Counted from the first letter of the stretch, positions 1 to 12,180 are shown. The stretch: 64,000 bases of DNA from Adiantum capillus-veneris (GCA_014529385.2 CM043942.1:56107340-56171339), one strand, 5' to 3'. Notes: generated by a model not told the origin, from the letters alone. Program-made: numbers and translations.

Positions 1-504
1 AATACAGTTAGTTCTACGTGAGTAATCAATGCCAGAGATAGCTGGTTCTGATCAAGCTGGGGCTCCATTACCTGACGCAGAAGGTGGTGTTGCTAGTACT
101 GAAGCTGTGGAAAATAAGGTCTAGTTCTAGGCATAGTCAGACTGAGCATCATATGTGTCTTTTTGAACATTTTGAGAGTTAGTATGTATTTTGATCAAGG
201 GACATGTTGATCCGAGTCGGACGTGCCATGTGTTAAAAGGGGTATTTCTTAGTAAAGCTCAGTCAAAATATTTCTTAGTCCGACTTTTGATAGGTCGGAT
301 GCTTAATCGGATATTGCTGACTCTAATTGGTTGGACAATTATAACCACTAGTTAGTATTTTGTATGCTACATGAGTACTGAGAAGGATGTAGAGAAGTTA
401 TCTATGGTGTTTCTTTACGTGTATGAGTTCTGTCAGATCATTGCATGCTGATTCGAAATGTGTTTATCTATCTTTTTTGATAAGTCTGAATACAGTGTTT
501 CTGT
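1..504. other. Intergenic, no gene recognised
   Basis: This stretch has AT-rich plant intergenic composition. I see no long open frame, no splice-bounded exon and no repeat that returns elsewhere in the window. Confidence 0.5.
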
Positions 505-1245
505 CTATTCTTGGTTAGAAGCTTGTATGGAAGTTTGATGCATGTGTTGTACAACCCCAACATGGATGCAAAAGTGTAACATGCATAAATAAACAAATCT
601 CGACCGGCAACCACGACTGTGTTGAATGGTTAAGTTGATGTCTTGCAAAATCTCCTCCTCCAAACTGGCACCAATTATTGAAGCTTTCTTACGCTCCTTG
701 CATACCCCACAAGCTACAAATCGGTGCATTGTTAAAACCACTACATTCTGTGTTGTTTTGAAAATAGGGTACTTGGCTATGTCAAAACAAATTTCACACA
801 CACCTGTAGTCTCTACTCTCATATCTTGCTTCTTTTTAATCATGTGCCCAAAGCATTGGAACATACCCATCAATGTGTCAACTGGAAATAGATCACTGTT
901 TTGCTTGCACACTACAATGAAAAATTGCATGAGCAGATTGTTTAGGTCACAGAGATCTAGTTTCTCAAGAGGAATCTGCAACTCTAAGCTAGAAATTTTC
1001 CTCCACACCTCAAATTTCTTTCAAGCCCAATTGTCCTTGTGCTTAGTGCCAATTTACCCTATACCGAGTTGCCCTCTCTCTAGTTGAGCATCCCCAACAA
1101 GAAAGCCACTATTTGTTTGCAAATCAGATTCGACACCAACAAGAACACAAGGCGGAGAGCTTACCTTGTTGCCCTTGCCTCTCCCAACCAAAGCGGAAGC
1201 CTCAACCTTATTATAATAACCTTGTGCACTCAAACTACTATTCAT
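505..1245 (-). pseudogene. Unidentified degraded minus-strand coding relic
   Basis: Two adjacent minus-strand frames (1245 to 1054, then 1008 to 505) read with protein-like composition and are separated by a frame change near 1010-1050. The second frame has two CxxC pairs about 38 residues apart (CEIC and CGVC, the latter followed by KERKK), which could bind zinc. It begins right after a stop without an ATG. I do not recognise the family. It could be a decayed gene or transposon fragment, or a chance open frame; a plus-strand frame of similar length overlaps it. Confidence 0.2.
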
Positions 1246-1249
1246 GGCT

Positions 1250-3636
1250 ACATTTTTAGTACAAGTGTCATAAAAACTAATATCTACTTATTCCAAATAA
1301 TTTTCTCATATTGAATTGATCATTTAATATGAGAAGACGAATGGGAACAAGAGGTAGAATATAGATATGTGTTGTTAGACTATCTCAGCATTGGACCAAC
1401 AAGGAGAGATGGTTACATCTCAATAGGGGTCCAAGGAGTTTGTCTGCCAAGGAGCAATGTGCATATAATGGAGCTTAAAAAACCTTAGGGTTAGCTTCAT
1501 TAAAGACTTCCAAAGGTTATTGGTAAAAGTCCTTAGACCTAGGACCTTAGGCAAGATGGGGTTGACCTTGAGGTGGGAACCTTGCCCAAGCTTGAGGTGC
1601 TTGTTGTGCTTGTTGAATAAGGTGCAAGTGAGGTGCTTGTCATGCTTAATGACTACGATGCTTGAGGAGCTTAAGGTGCTTGAAGTCAAAAAGGTGCCTA
1701 CAAAGGAGGGAGCGAGCCTAAGAAGTAGGGGAGGAGAGAGAACACATATGCACCCTCTCAAGGGTCACCCCTTCCACAAGAGGCATGTAGGACACATGTC
1801 AAGCCCCCCAGCAAGGTTGCCCTCATAATGTGCCTAAAGCCTATTGGATGATCTTTAAAGAGGTCCATTGAGAATTTAGATTAATTAAATAATTATCCAA
1901 ACATTATTCATCTCTCAAAGGGAAAAGAAGCACACTTGTACAAATGCTAACCCCTCTTGCTTGAAATGACCATACCCTACAATTGGCCAAGCTTGGCAAG
2001 GGCCAATAGGGATCAAGCATGAGTGAAGAGAGAGAGGGGTCGACCTAGGCAAGGGAGAGACCTCATTTTTCTCATTCTCGCACTCACACACATTCTCTCA
2101 TTGTTTTGAGCAAGAAATCAATCTCCTTATCCAAGCTTGAGAAGTAGAAAGCCTACACCAACAACTCTTGGCTGTGGAATGCAAATCCAACCAAGAGCAA
2201 AGCTTCAATGACATGCTCATCTTTTCTATCATCTATATTACTATGCTAAGCTAAGCTCCAAGAGTAATCTATGGTGAGGAAAGTACTTCTTTCTCGTATG
2301 CTACTTCTTCTTCCTCTTCCCTTCTGTCACTCCTTGCTAGCTCTCTCCACCTTTGAAGGTGTTTGAGGTCTTGGGATTGGGGCCGGGGACAAGTTAATGC
2401 TTTTGTAAGTTAGTTAAGGGCATAATTTTGGTGCATGAAGCTTACCATCTTCATTGCATCCACAAGGAACACAAAGCATGTATTGTACCAAGTCTCTTTT
2501 CATGGGAAAATCTATAATACAAAAGCCTTTTGGAGGGGGGACCGTCTCCAAGTAAATCCGGTCCTCAATTGTTGTCAATTTCTCTAATTCTCTCTTCTTT
2601 TACAAGTATTGTTCATGCCAAGCTAACTAGGTATAATGGTTATTTTGCTATCTTTAACCAAGTATTCTCCTTATGCTCATGAAAAATTCTCATAAAGAAA
2701 TGCTCACTACAGTTATCTTAATGCTGCTACTCTCAATGTTATTAGTCCAATTCCATTGCAACAAGCATGAGAAGAAACATTAAATTCACAAAATGAAAAG
2801 CTGCCAAACTACATGTAAGACCTCGCAATCAACGAATAAGGAATATTTTGAACAAGAAATTTGCAGTATTTACAGTAATCAACTATGCTAGCAAGGTCTC
2901 TTAATCACATCTACACTAAATATTTACACACACCTACAAAACTTGCAACCTGAGATGCTCCTTACCTAGCACCTTCTGCGGATCCTCCATATGCGCATTG
3001 TGTCGAGACTCCTTCCACAAAAACGCCTTTAATACATGCTCCATCGCCAACTTCTATGGAAGTCCACAATCATTGGGCAAGAGAGAAAAAGACAGCACTC
3101 CAAACATTTGAGAACCTGCACAATGGAATACAAAAGGCTATGTTGAGAATGAAGCAAGTCCATTCGTGACATTATTACTAGAGAACCCACAAAACCTTAC
3201 ACTTGGAAAACCAACATCAATGGAACCTTGTCAGCACCAACGACACTTCTCCAAGCACAAACGCAGCTCATCAACACAAAACTGTGGTAGAAGCTGTTTT
3301 TTGGACAGAGATCGTTGATGGAGATCGCTCGTCAACACAAATTTGTGTAGAATCTACTTGACCATGAACCCTAACCTAGAATACACATAACTACTACCCT
3401 CCTAATAGACCAAAACAAAATGCAACCTGTAGGTAATTGTGCAGCCAATGGTGAGTGCATAGCTCCGCCTACCCCATCGATCACCCTGGCTTCAACTCCG
3501 CCATCGCTTCACTCGGGTGCGCAAAAAACCTATGCACGAGAAACGTCCGCCATCACTTAGCTTACATGTAGCACACTGGATTGAGCTCCCCCATCGCTTA
3601 GCTTACAAAAACCTACGCCCTGGACCATTGACGATC
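1250..3636. other. Intergenic, no gene recognised
   Basis: No convincing exon is visible. Positions 1560-1690 contain a loose tandem of a GAGGTGCTTG-like decamer, which explains the short open frames on both strands there. The rest is low-information AT-rich sequence with no boundary signals I can support. Confidence 0.4.
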
Positions 3637-3756
3637 GGGAATGGTAGTGAAGTGATCATTTCCCCATAATAAGTGCTCCTACATGGCTGTCGACTGACGT
3701 CGATTGCTACGAGGTCTCATTTATTATAAGGAATGGCCACTTCACGACCATTCCCT
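3637..3756. repeat. Fold-back (hairpin) sequence, MITE-like
   Basis: Positions 3637-3672 and 3721-3756 are imperfect reverse complements: about 36 nt each, five or so mismatches and one single-base gap by eye. They enclose a 48-nt loop. The unit lies about 370 bases upstream of the PPR start codon. It could be a small non-autonomous fold-back transposon or a hairpin transcript precursor. I see no clear target-site duplication. Confidence 0.6.
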
Positions 3757-4128
3757 ACCCCAAAAAGTCAAAGCAATGCGATCATCTCTTGCCAAAAACT
3801 CAAAAAATCTCTCTACTTTCTCTTCCCCATAATGTTATGGAACAATCATTTTTCCAAATATACAAAATTCTTTTCCTTGATTTTGTGAAGAGGAAATTTT
3901 AGAATAGTAGGTTGGGCGGAATTTTTCCTTTGCCCCCTGCGCTTAACCGGCAGTTTTGAAATTGAAAACGGCACCATATTAAGCTGACACATTTTTCCTG
4001 AACACTGCTTCCCCAACTCCAAAAAAGAAATGTAACCTAACAGTAGCCTAGTTGCAGGTTTATTGAAGTCTTTTGAGTCTGAGAGCGTGCTCAAGCACAG
4101 AAAGACCCAAGGATGATCGGCGAAGAGC

Positions 4129-6786
4129 ATGTTCGCATGTCTTGGCGCGGCGCCTCGCCATGTCGGCAGAAGCGCTTCTTTGTCTGGCAAGGCACTATTG
4201 TTGAAAGACGGGTTTCCCGCCACGAACCTCCTTGGCACGGCCACTCAAAAAGTCCATTCTTCTCTTTATTACACAGGAAAATGCGGAAAACAACAGACCC
4301 ATTTGAGCATGGTCGCAGTAAACGTAGAATCAGAAAAGACCCATTTGTGCGCACTCACAGAAAGCATACCCGAGGACAGGAGGGACGTCAAAGTGCACAA
4401 CACTCATCATCTCTCCTACTCAGAATCACTGGCAACGGCGCTGGATAAAGTGCAGCTCCCATGTAGCCGTGCAGATTTCGCTTTCCTTGCTGCTTTCTTG
4501 CGTTTGTGTGGAAATATGTGTGCATTGGCCCAGGGCCAACTGGTACACATCCACATTATAAAGTGTGAAGTTGATCAAACTACATTCTTGCAAAACGTTC
4601 TGTTGCAGATGTATGGCAAATGTGGTGCGGTAAATGATGCATATGCAGTTTTTGCAAAAATGCAGCAGCACGATCAGCACTCATGGAACTTTATGGCCTC
4701 AGCTTACACCAACAGTGGAGAGTGGGATCTAGCTTTGGAGATCTTTTATCGATCGCGTACTCAAGGGTTTATAGTGAACGAATATGTCCTCACTAGTATT
4801 ATCTCAGCTTGTGCTGGCAAAGAGGACTTGAGACAGGGGAAGAATGCGTATGCTTGCTTAGTAGATAGTGATTATGAGGCATCGGAAGCAGTGGGCAATG
4901 CTTTGGTAAATCTATATGGTAGGTGTCATTGTCTTGATGACATGTGGACTGTGTTTAACAAAATAGTGGAGAAAAGTGTGATATCTTGGTCGTCAGTCAT
5001 CATGGCTTACACCCGACATAATCTTGGAAGAGAGGCAATTTCACTCTGGCGCCACATGCAACAGGAAGCTATTTTGCCAAACAAAGCAACAATTATTGGT
5101 CTTATTGATGCATGTGCCAATGAGGCTGCATTGCATAGAGGAAAGCAAGCCCATTGCTGCATTTTGAGAAGCCTTTTTGAAAATGATGGCATGGTTTTGA
5201 CTACCTTTATCAATATGTATGGGAAGTGTGGTGACATGGAGAATGCCTTGAAGGCGTTCGAGCGGTTGCAAGAGCACAGTGTGGTCTCATGGACTGCTCT
5301 TATGGCAGGTTATTCTCAGCATGGACATACCAAAGAGGCTTTTGAAATATTTGATAAGATGCAACAAAATGGAATTACACCCAATGAGGTTACGTTTGTT
5401 TGCATTCTTGATGCATACAACAGCCAGGGATTACTTGACAAGGCTAAGCAAATGCATGCTTGCATCGAACACAGCGGATTTGACGTGAACGTCGTGGTGG
5501 AGACTGCTCTAGTGAAAATGTATGGTAAGTGTGGCAGTCCAAGTGATGCACGAGCATTGTTCGATGCGATGCCACAGCGCAGCCTTGTATCATGGAACAC
5601 AATGCTTTCAGTCTACGCACAGCATCGACATCGGAAGGATGCCTTTGAGCTGTTTAGTTTGATGTTGAGGAGGGGAGTAACCTTGAATCGAGTCACCTTC
5701 GTCAGCATGCTATCTGTATGTGCAGACGAAGGAGCTGTGACAGAAGGCAAGTGGATGCATGATCAAGTTGTACGGCGTGGCTACTTCAAAGATGCCGTTG
5801 TCGGCAATGCCCTTTTAAACATGTACACCAAGTGTGGCGAGGTAAATCCAGCGCAGAACGTTTTTGAAAGATTGTCTGAACGAACGGTCGTGTCTTGGAA
5901 CACCATGATTCCTGCATATGCTTACCATGGACATGGTAAGTAAGTTCTATCAATGCTTCGACGCATGAAGAAGGATGGTGTGCACCCAAACCTAGCGACC
6001 TTCAAAGTTATTTTATCTGCTTGTGGCCATGCTGGCTGTGTTGATGATGCAAATGCATGTGTGAATGCCATGCGTGAGCTTTTTGGACTAAGAGCAGATA
6101 CAGAGCTTTATGATTGTGTCATTGATCTTCTTGGGAGGACAGGAAGGCTAGATGATGTTGAAGAAAAAATTTCTCTGATGCCAGTGCAACCAAGGCTTGA
6201 GTCATGGTTAATGTTGTTGGGTGCTTGTAGTAATCAGGCTGATTTACAACGAGGAGAATATGTTGCAAATCAGGTTTTTGAGATGTTTCTGGAATGTACC
6301 GCACCTTATGTTATCCTATCCAATATGTATGTGGCTGCTGGTAGGGACTCAGATGCGGAGAGGCTTCTATCAAGGATGAAGGAAAAGGGCTTGATGCAGT
6401 CGGGAGAGTGCAGCTACATTGAGGTGGATGGAGTGGTGAAGAAGTTTTCTTGTGACGATCGATCCGATCCTCAAGAGCAAGAGATTCATGATGAGTTGGG
6501 CAGGCTGGAAAGACTAGCTGCTGATGCTGATTTTAAGGCAACGTCACATGGAGATGTTGCTAGTGATAATACCTCTTGTTATCATACTGAAAGGTTGGCC
6601 ATAGCTTTTGGCTTTTCATGCACGGTCCACAAGAGTTCTCTCTTTGTTGCTAAGAGTGCTCAAATGTGCTCTGAATGTCATGTGTTTTTGAAAATTGTAT
6701 CTAAAGTCTGCGATAAAGAAATCATCATCAGTGATTCCACAGGGGTGCACCGCATGCAAGATGGGGCATGTTCTTGTGCAAATTAA
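4129..6786 (+). CDS. PLS-class PPR protein with E and DYW deaminase domains, one in-frame stop
   Basis: DYW-class PPR proteins enter plastids or mitochondria, bind RNA and carry out C-to-U editing. The ATG at 4129 opens a basic, Ser-rich, transit-peptide-like N terminus. From about residue 110 to 600 there are repeated PPR units with MYGKCG, VSWxxM and NxVTF blocks. A TAA at 5941-5943 (after HGHGK) interrupts the frame, and the same frame then continues without loss of homology. An E/E+ region follows (about residues 690-780), then a DYW domain. Its deaminase motif is HTE at 6583-6591, then CSEC at 6667-6678, 25 residues later. The protein ends CSCAN, so the usual DYW tripeptide is absent. 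There is no intron, typical of the family. A GTAAGTAAG sequence overlaps the stop and resembles a splice donor, but splicing there would remove conserved PPR sequence. It may be a young pseudogene or carry an assembly error. Confidence 0.85.
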
Positions 6787-7157
6787 TTTAAATTCTCTGC
6801 CACTTCCAGGGTTGGGCTCGTTAGCTTTGAACAAATTCTCCAGGGGTGTATAGCATGTGCATATTGTCAATTATTTGTGTAGCCACATAGACCTAGATAA
6901 GCCATAAGGATTTTGTATCAAATATAATGTGTTGCCCATTGATGGAGGTAACCTGCAACCAAGACATGTTGATGCTGAAAAAATTAATGAAGGCTTGCAG
7001 TTTTCAATGGAAAGTCTCAAGCATTTAGTCGAAACACTTGGGAGCTCCTGTCATGCGGATGTGTGAGTGCTTTGTCGAATCTGTGTGTTCAGCTTGTCTT
7101 ATAATTTGTGAAAACGCTCTTCTCACTCTATAGCCATAACTAAATATCACACAGGGA
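6787..7157. other. 3' flank of the PPR gene
   Basis: No further coding signal follows the PPR stop at 6784-6786. This presumably holds the 3' untranslated region and intergenic DNA. I cannot place a polyadenylation site with confidence. Confidence 0.4.
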
Positions 7158-7279
7158 TATCACTCTTCTCACATCTTTGCCATGTGCCACTTCTTAAAGG
7201 GATACCACCATTGTCATATATCACTCTTCTCAGATCTTTGCCATGTGCCACTTTTTACAAGGATACCACCATTGCCATA
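7158..7279. repeat. 61-bp tandem duplication
   Basis: A 61-bp unit beginning TATCACTCTTCTCA at 7158 is repeated at 7219 with a handful of substitutions. Confidence 0.8.
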
Positions 7280-7418
7280 TATTTGCAATGTGTCACTTAC
7301 TGTATTCTTACTAATCCATTTTTGAAACAAAGGAAATGTTTTAAGCTTGAAAACTAGTCTTGCTTGGTGGGCCTTGCTAAGCAATATTGCAGCCATGAAT
7401 AATTAAACAAACATGATT

Positions 7419-7604
7419 TTATGCGTCGAATCACTTCTTCCTAATTGAGAAGAAGTAATTCCCTATTGCGAATATCAGGATGTATCCTGCTGCCTTGGTA
7501 CAAATCCTTGTTCATAGCAGTCTTTAAGTGAGCTCACAAAAGAAAAGCCCAACCGAGAAGAAGCATGTCATTATGCGTCGAATCACTTCTTCCTAATTGA
7601 GAAG
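7419..7604. repeat. 34-bp direct repeat pair
   Basis: The 34 bp at 7419-7452 recur without change at 7571-7604, separated by 118 bp. The second copy leads straight into the KH-domain fragment, so the pair may mark a duplication or insertion junction. Confidence 0.75.
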
Positions 7605-7699
7605 CCGTGGCCAGTGATGAGGAAAGCACGCTAACCAAGACAGCAGGTGATCCCACTACCGTTACGGTTGTTCTATATGTATTCTGTGTGTGGCTTGCC

Positions 7700-7810
7700 G
7701 CTGCCGTTGCTATAGTTTGCCGCTTTGTTTTTGAGAACCAGGTTGGCTGCCTGATTGGAAAGGGTGGCCGCATCATTGAACAGATGCGCAAGGATATCAA
7801 TGCCTGCATG
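7700..7810 (+). pseudogene. KH RNA-binding domain fragment
   Basis: A plus-strand frame (open from about 7607 to 7879) contains a KH core: VGCLIGKGGRIIEQMRK. The GKGG loop followed by an IIxxM(R) helix is the nucleic-acid-binding signature of KH domains (HEN4/PCBP-like). Only about 35 residues match. Beyond about 7810 the frame runs into sequence that is antisense PPR. It is therefore a fragment, either a lost exon or a relic moved by transposition. Confidence 0.55.
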
Positions 7811-7829
7811 CGCTGCTTTGGTGATGAGC

Positions 7830-8300
7830 TGGTTTTCTTGCATGATGTGATTGTATTTGGCGAGCTGCCCTCTCTTTGAAAACATCCCAGAGCTTACTGA
7901 CCCTGCCACTGTTGGGCATATCTTGTGATCATAGCACTCCAAGAGACGACATGGAAGCTTGTCAAGCACTTTTTGTGCTTTGACGACCAGCTCTATGCAG
8001 ACCTTCAGAACGAAAGAAAGCACTACGTTTTTTGTCAACAGCCCCTGACTAACAATATTACCGTGAACTCTTTTGCCCATACCAACATGTTTCATAATGC
8101 CACATGCCTTCAAGATAGAAGCATAGCTGATTGCATTTGGAGAGTTTCCCTCTCTTTGCATCTGCTGAAAACAGCCCAGAGCTTCCTGGCCCTGCCACTG
8201 TTGGGCATATCCCATGATCAGAGTATTCCAAGAGGAGACGTGTTAAATAATCATGTTGATCGAGGTCCCGACACAAACTGAACACTTGCACCAACCAACC
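7830..8300 (-). pseudogene. PPR gene fragment, degraded
   Basis: On the minus strand, two related blocks (about 8165-8245 and 7890-7960) both encode the PPR stretch YAQQWQGQ followed by ALGCF, so a PPR unit is present twice. The lower copy continues with MQREG, NAISYASILKACG and GKRVHG, all diagnostic of PLS-class PPR repeats. The frame changes at least once between the SW-A-I block and the preceding helix, and one copy has a stop after GQ. No start, E domain or DYW domain remains. Confidence 0.6.
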
Positions 8301-8659
8301 CATGAATACACCACACTGACTTGGCAAAATACTCGACTTAGTTTTCAACATGCTTTCGTTAAACCCTCAAGCTACATGAATTAACGTCCGTCTCTTTGAT
8401 CCATACAGCTTGCAGTATTCTTTCATTGTGGCACTCATTTGTTGAAAGTTGAGGAACGTTTCAGTGTGAGCACTAACCCATGACCGTCATAATGATAGAA
8501 TAGCTTATGACATTAAAGTGCAACCCCTGGTCCCCTAAAGTACTCAGATCTCTCTTTTCTGTTGAGAGAGAGCATTTTGACAGCCACCCCAGTTAGAGAT
8601 ATGCCTCCAGTGTATATATACTCCAAAATAGACCTTTCAAACAAAGCACAGAAATATAC

Positions 8660-9603
8660 CTCCAATGAATGGGAAGGCCGAAATGCAACAAAATGTTTAT
8701 CATAACCCACCGTGTGCTCCTTGCTCAATTCAACAACCTGCAAAACTCTCAATATGCATCACAGGATTGAAACCTACCCATATTTAAATAAATGAAAAGT
8801 TTACAGCTTCCTCTAATCCCATGTAGTAACTACTCCCAAACAACCCAAATGTGCTCTTCAGAGGGAAGTTGTTTAGTAGTTGAAAATGCCAAGAGCTTCA
8901 ATGAAAGGAAATCTCATTGCTTTGACATTACCTGCTTGAATGGGGCATTATTGAGTTTAATGAGGTTCGTGTTAGAGTCTTCTATGATGCTGAATTCAAT
9001 GTAATTCATAGTAGAGCTCTCTTTGTCAAAGAAAATCTGAGTGTCATCATGAGTTATATCAGGTTCAAATCCATTTGCCATATGATAATCTGTCATCCCT
9101 GTGTTACCTGCATAATATTCGACTCCAGGGTTTGAAGAATCAATGTGTGAGGATGCCACATTCATTATCGACTCTTCACTTTTCCGAAAGATTTCAGCCG
9201 TAAAATTATTCAGGTAAGTTCGATGACCTTTTGCTGACGAAACTGTGAAACGGGCATTATTCTCTACCAATTCTGATGATGATGGTGATGATATTGTGAA
9301 ATTCGAAGTTCCCCACTCACCATCACGAGTTTTGCTGATAACGAGGGCTGATTGCGTCTTTGGCGAGTCATCTGGATCATGTGTTAGTGTACCATTCACC
9401 AACCTGACTGGCTTGTCTCGAGTCTTAGACTCTCTACTCTTAACATCTTCGCAAGCTGTAGCTTCACTTGTCTTAAAGGAAACTTGTTTCTTCTTTGTCT
9501 GCCCAGCTGCTTTTCCCTTCTGAAATGTTAAAGTGTAATGATTATCATTTGTCTTAACCATCAACAGATGGGGCTCTTCGAAGGGATCATAAGCCGCAGA
9601 AAA
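8660..9603 (-). CDS. Unrecognised spliced gene, two exons visible
   Basis: Exon A (9603 to 8932, 224 codons, phase 0 at both ends) is preceded by an AG acceptor (TTCAATTTAG) and ends at an AAGCAG/GTAATG donor. Exon B (8737 to 8660, 26 codons) follows a TTTTGCAG acceptor and ends at a TTGGAG/GTATAT donor; the phases agree. The product is hydrophilic, rich in Ser, Thr, Lys and acidic residues, with a KKKQ cluster near residue 40 that could be a nuclear-localisation signal. I recognise no catalytic motif. First and last exons were not found. The consistent splice phases argue that this is real coding sequence and not a chance open frame. The LINE relic begins just upstream, at about 9.8 kb. Confidence 0.45.
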
Positions 9604-9760
9604 CTAAATTGAACTGGGAATCAGCAATCTTGCATGTCAAGCCAGCATCAGCAGGCTCATACAAGTCTTAAACGTTTATGTATGTGTGTATTTGTGTTGG
9701 ATTAAATCTTTCTTTCTTCTGCATTTTTGGTTCAGCTATACTGTGCTTTGTTAATTTGTG

Positions 9761-9763
<3 letters not shown>

Positions 9764-9796
<33 letters not shown>
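9764..9796. repeat. (TC)n microsatellite
   Basis: About 16 uninterrupted TC units at the 3' end of the minus-strand LINE, where they read as (GA)n. Confidence 0.95.
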
Positions 9797-9797
<1 letters not shown>

Positions 9798-9799
9798 AA

Positions 9800-12180
9800 A
9801 AACACACAATCTGAGTCCAAATTTGCATCGGTACACTGTGCCCAAACTTATGCAATATACTCATAGCAGCATGACAAGCATGTACAGGCAGACCCAAGCA
9901 TCTTCTTAGACACTTCCTAATGCAAATCCAGCGTACTTGTCTGCATGGGAGGTTGGATAGAAAGCTAACCTCAATGGTTGCTTGAAGCTGTACGTTTTGA
10001 GTAGTGCAATATTCAGAGGTGGCCATCTGCTCAGAATAGCCCAAAGCCTCCAATGGCCTGTTCTCAAGAGCTGATGGGTCAGGATCGATGACACAAGTCC
10101 TCCCACAGATGCCCACTACTCTGATCCTCTGAAAACAGCACTCTGCAACCTGTGGCGCCTCAATTGAGACTGCATAGTCGATCCTTGCTCTGTACCTCGA
10201 AGAAGATGGAGGGTATAGTCTTTGAGCAAGCTCGAACTGCGATGTGAGGACCTCCAGTTGCGTGAAGGCCTCCATCCATCTGGGAGCTACTGACTCTAAA
10301 GGTGTGAGCCACTCGGCTGGTACTGCCTCGCTAATGTCCTGACACATGCTCTGTCCTCCTCTCATGCCCTACAGCTGGACGGTTTGTAGCTCCTCTATCA
10401 AACCTGAGAACTCAAGCCAGTCGCCAAGAGTGCGTGCTGGACCCTCTGCCATGGAACCCCAAGACACATGAGGCCTACTACCAACCAAGTGGCCTCTTTG
10501 AGTGCTGACCATGAGTGGAGGGTCTCCAAGGGCCTCCTGCCTGAGGCACTCGAGCTCTGAGTCGCTGTGGCAACAAATCCTTCCAAGGCTCCTCCCCTGG
10601 AAGCAGTCCTCTGACCACAAACTTCCCAAGAAGGGCTCTGCTCTGCTAAGCTGGGCCTATGATCCCCTAACCCCCCCTGAGAACACGGTAGAGTGATGAT
10701 ATGCCAAGCTACTTTTTCTTGGGCCATCTGAATGTCGCGCCCTGACCAAAGAAAGTTCTTGATCAGCCTCTCTACTTGGCTGATACAAGAACTCGAAAAG
10801 ATCAAACAAGAGGTAATGTACCACATAGTGCAAACAACACCTGGTTGATCACTACAACTCTGCCTGCCAACGAGAGCCGTGCCGAGCTCCAGTGAAGCAA
10901 CTTTCTCCTGATGGACAAGAGGAGGGGAGCAATCTACTGCTCAGGAGACAGATCCAGGCAACCTGGCAACCCAAGTAACGAACTGCAGTCCCTAGAGGGA
11001 TCCATCCAAAACCCTCACCTGGCAGCCAATCAGGCGTCACACTGCCAACCGAGAAAGCCACTGTCTTTCTCCAATTGATCAGTGCGCTTGATGCACAGAA
11101 AAATGTCTCAAGAGCCTGCTCATACCTGTGTAAGTTTGCCTCATGTCCTCCAAGTACAAAGTTGAGTCGTCTGCAAACTCAGCATTCAATAGCTCATCGC
11201 CCCGAATAGGAAGCGCTAAGCCTCGTAAACCAACCTGCTGGAAAACGAAAAACCTGCTCATCGCCTCAGCATAGAACAGAAAGAGGAAAGGGGCAAGAGG
11301 ACAGCCCTGCCTGACCAAATGTGTAAGCAAGAAACGGTCTCCTCTACCTCCTGCAAAAGCACCTCACTGTGTGCACGTCTATGAAGAGTAGACACTCCTC
11401 TGATCCAAGCATCTGAGAAGCCCATCCTGTGTAGAGTGCCCTCGAAGAAGTTCCAGTCAACTTTGTCGTAGGCCTTCTCAAAATCGAGAAGTAGTATCAC
11501 CAGATCCTCCCCTTGGAGATGCGCAAGGGCAAAGCCTCCCAAAAGGTGAAGATGTTGTCAAGGATACTGCGCTCCTTAACAAAACCTGTCTGGGTCCCAT
11601 GGATAAGGCTCTCTAGAAGTGGATGAATCCTCAAACTCAGAATCTTGGATAGAATCTTATAGGCTGAGTTGAGGATGGTGATGGATCGCCACTGTCGAAT
11701 CTCATCCAAGGAGCCACCTTCCTTAGGAATGAGGTATATCAACCCCTCACTGATGCTGTCTGGCATCTCGCCTGTGTGCAAGATGTACTAAAAGGTGCTG
11801 CAAAGGTTTGAGCCTAGTAAATCCCAATACTCCAAGAAGAAGCTGGGAGTCAAACCATCCTCACCGGGACAGCTACCACGAGGAAGTGCTCTGAGGGATG
11901 TATGGAGCTCCTCTAACTGGAGAGGCAGCTCAAGACTCTGACGCATCTCCTCAGTCACAAGACAAGGCATCTGTGCCCAAACTTGCTCTCTGCATGCGTC
12001 CCGACGCTCTGACTTTGGCTTTGCGGACAGCAAGCCTCGGTAAAAGTCAATGGCAACTGCATGCATATCCTCTGGCTCTGAAGCTACAAACCCGTTAGGT
12101 CTTCTCAACTGGCTGACACTAGCGTGCGCATGGCGGGGACCCACCGTCTCAAAGAACGCCCCAATCACTCTGTCACCTAC
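9800..12180 (-). mobile_element. Non-LTR retrotransposon (LINE), 5'-truncated and frameshifted
   Basis: Minus-strand blocks run in LINE ORF2 order. First comes a thumb-proximal linker with SCPGEDGLTPSFF (about 11.86 kb). RT follows: YLIPKEGG, then QTGFVKERSILDNIF, then motif A LLDFEKAYDKVDW at about 11.46-11.5 kb. Next are QGCPLAPFLF and the catalytic FADDS (about 11.17 kb). The C-terminal plant-LINE segment has LIKNFLWSG, KVAW and QGGLG (10.7-10.8 kb). Successive blocks are in different frames, so several indels have disabled it. The endonuclease domain expected upstream is missing, which fits the usual 5' truncation. The coding relic continues to about 9.9 kb before the GA tract. Confidence 0.8.

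Noticed and set aside
1520-1828. Leu/Arg-rich plus-strand ORF and its antisense partner
   Set aside because: Both come from a loose tandem of GAGGTGCTTG-like decamers.
3846-4448. Minus- and plus-strand ORFs overlapping the PPR start
   Set aside because: They are shadows of the PPR frame, with no family signal.
5936-5995. A short intron removing the PPR in-frame stop
   Set aside because: A donor-like GTAAGTAAG is present, but the next AG options would delete conserved PPR residues and give an intron of about 60 nt.
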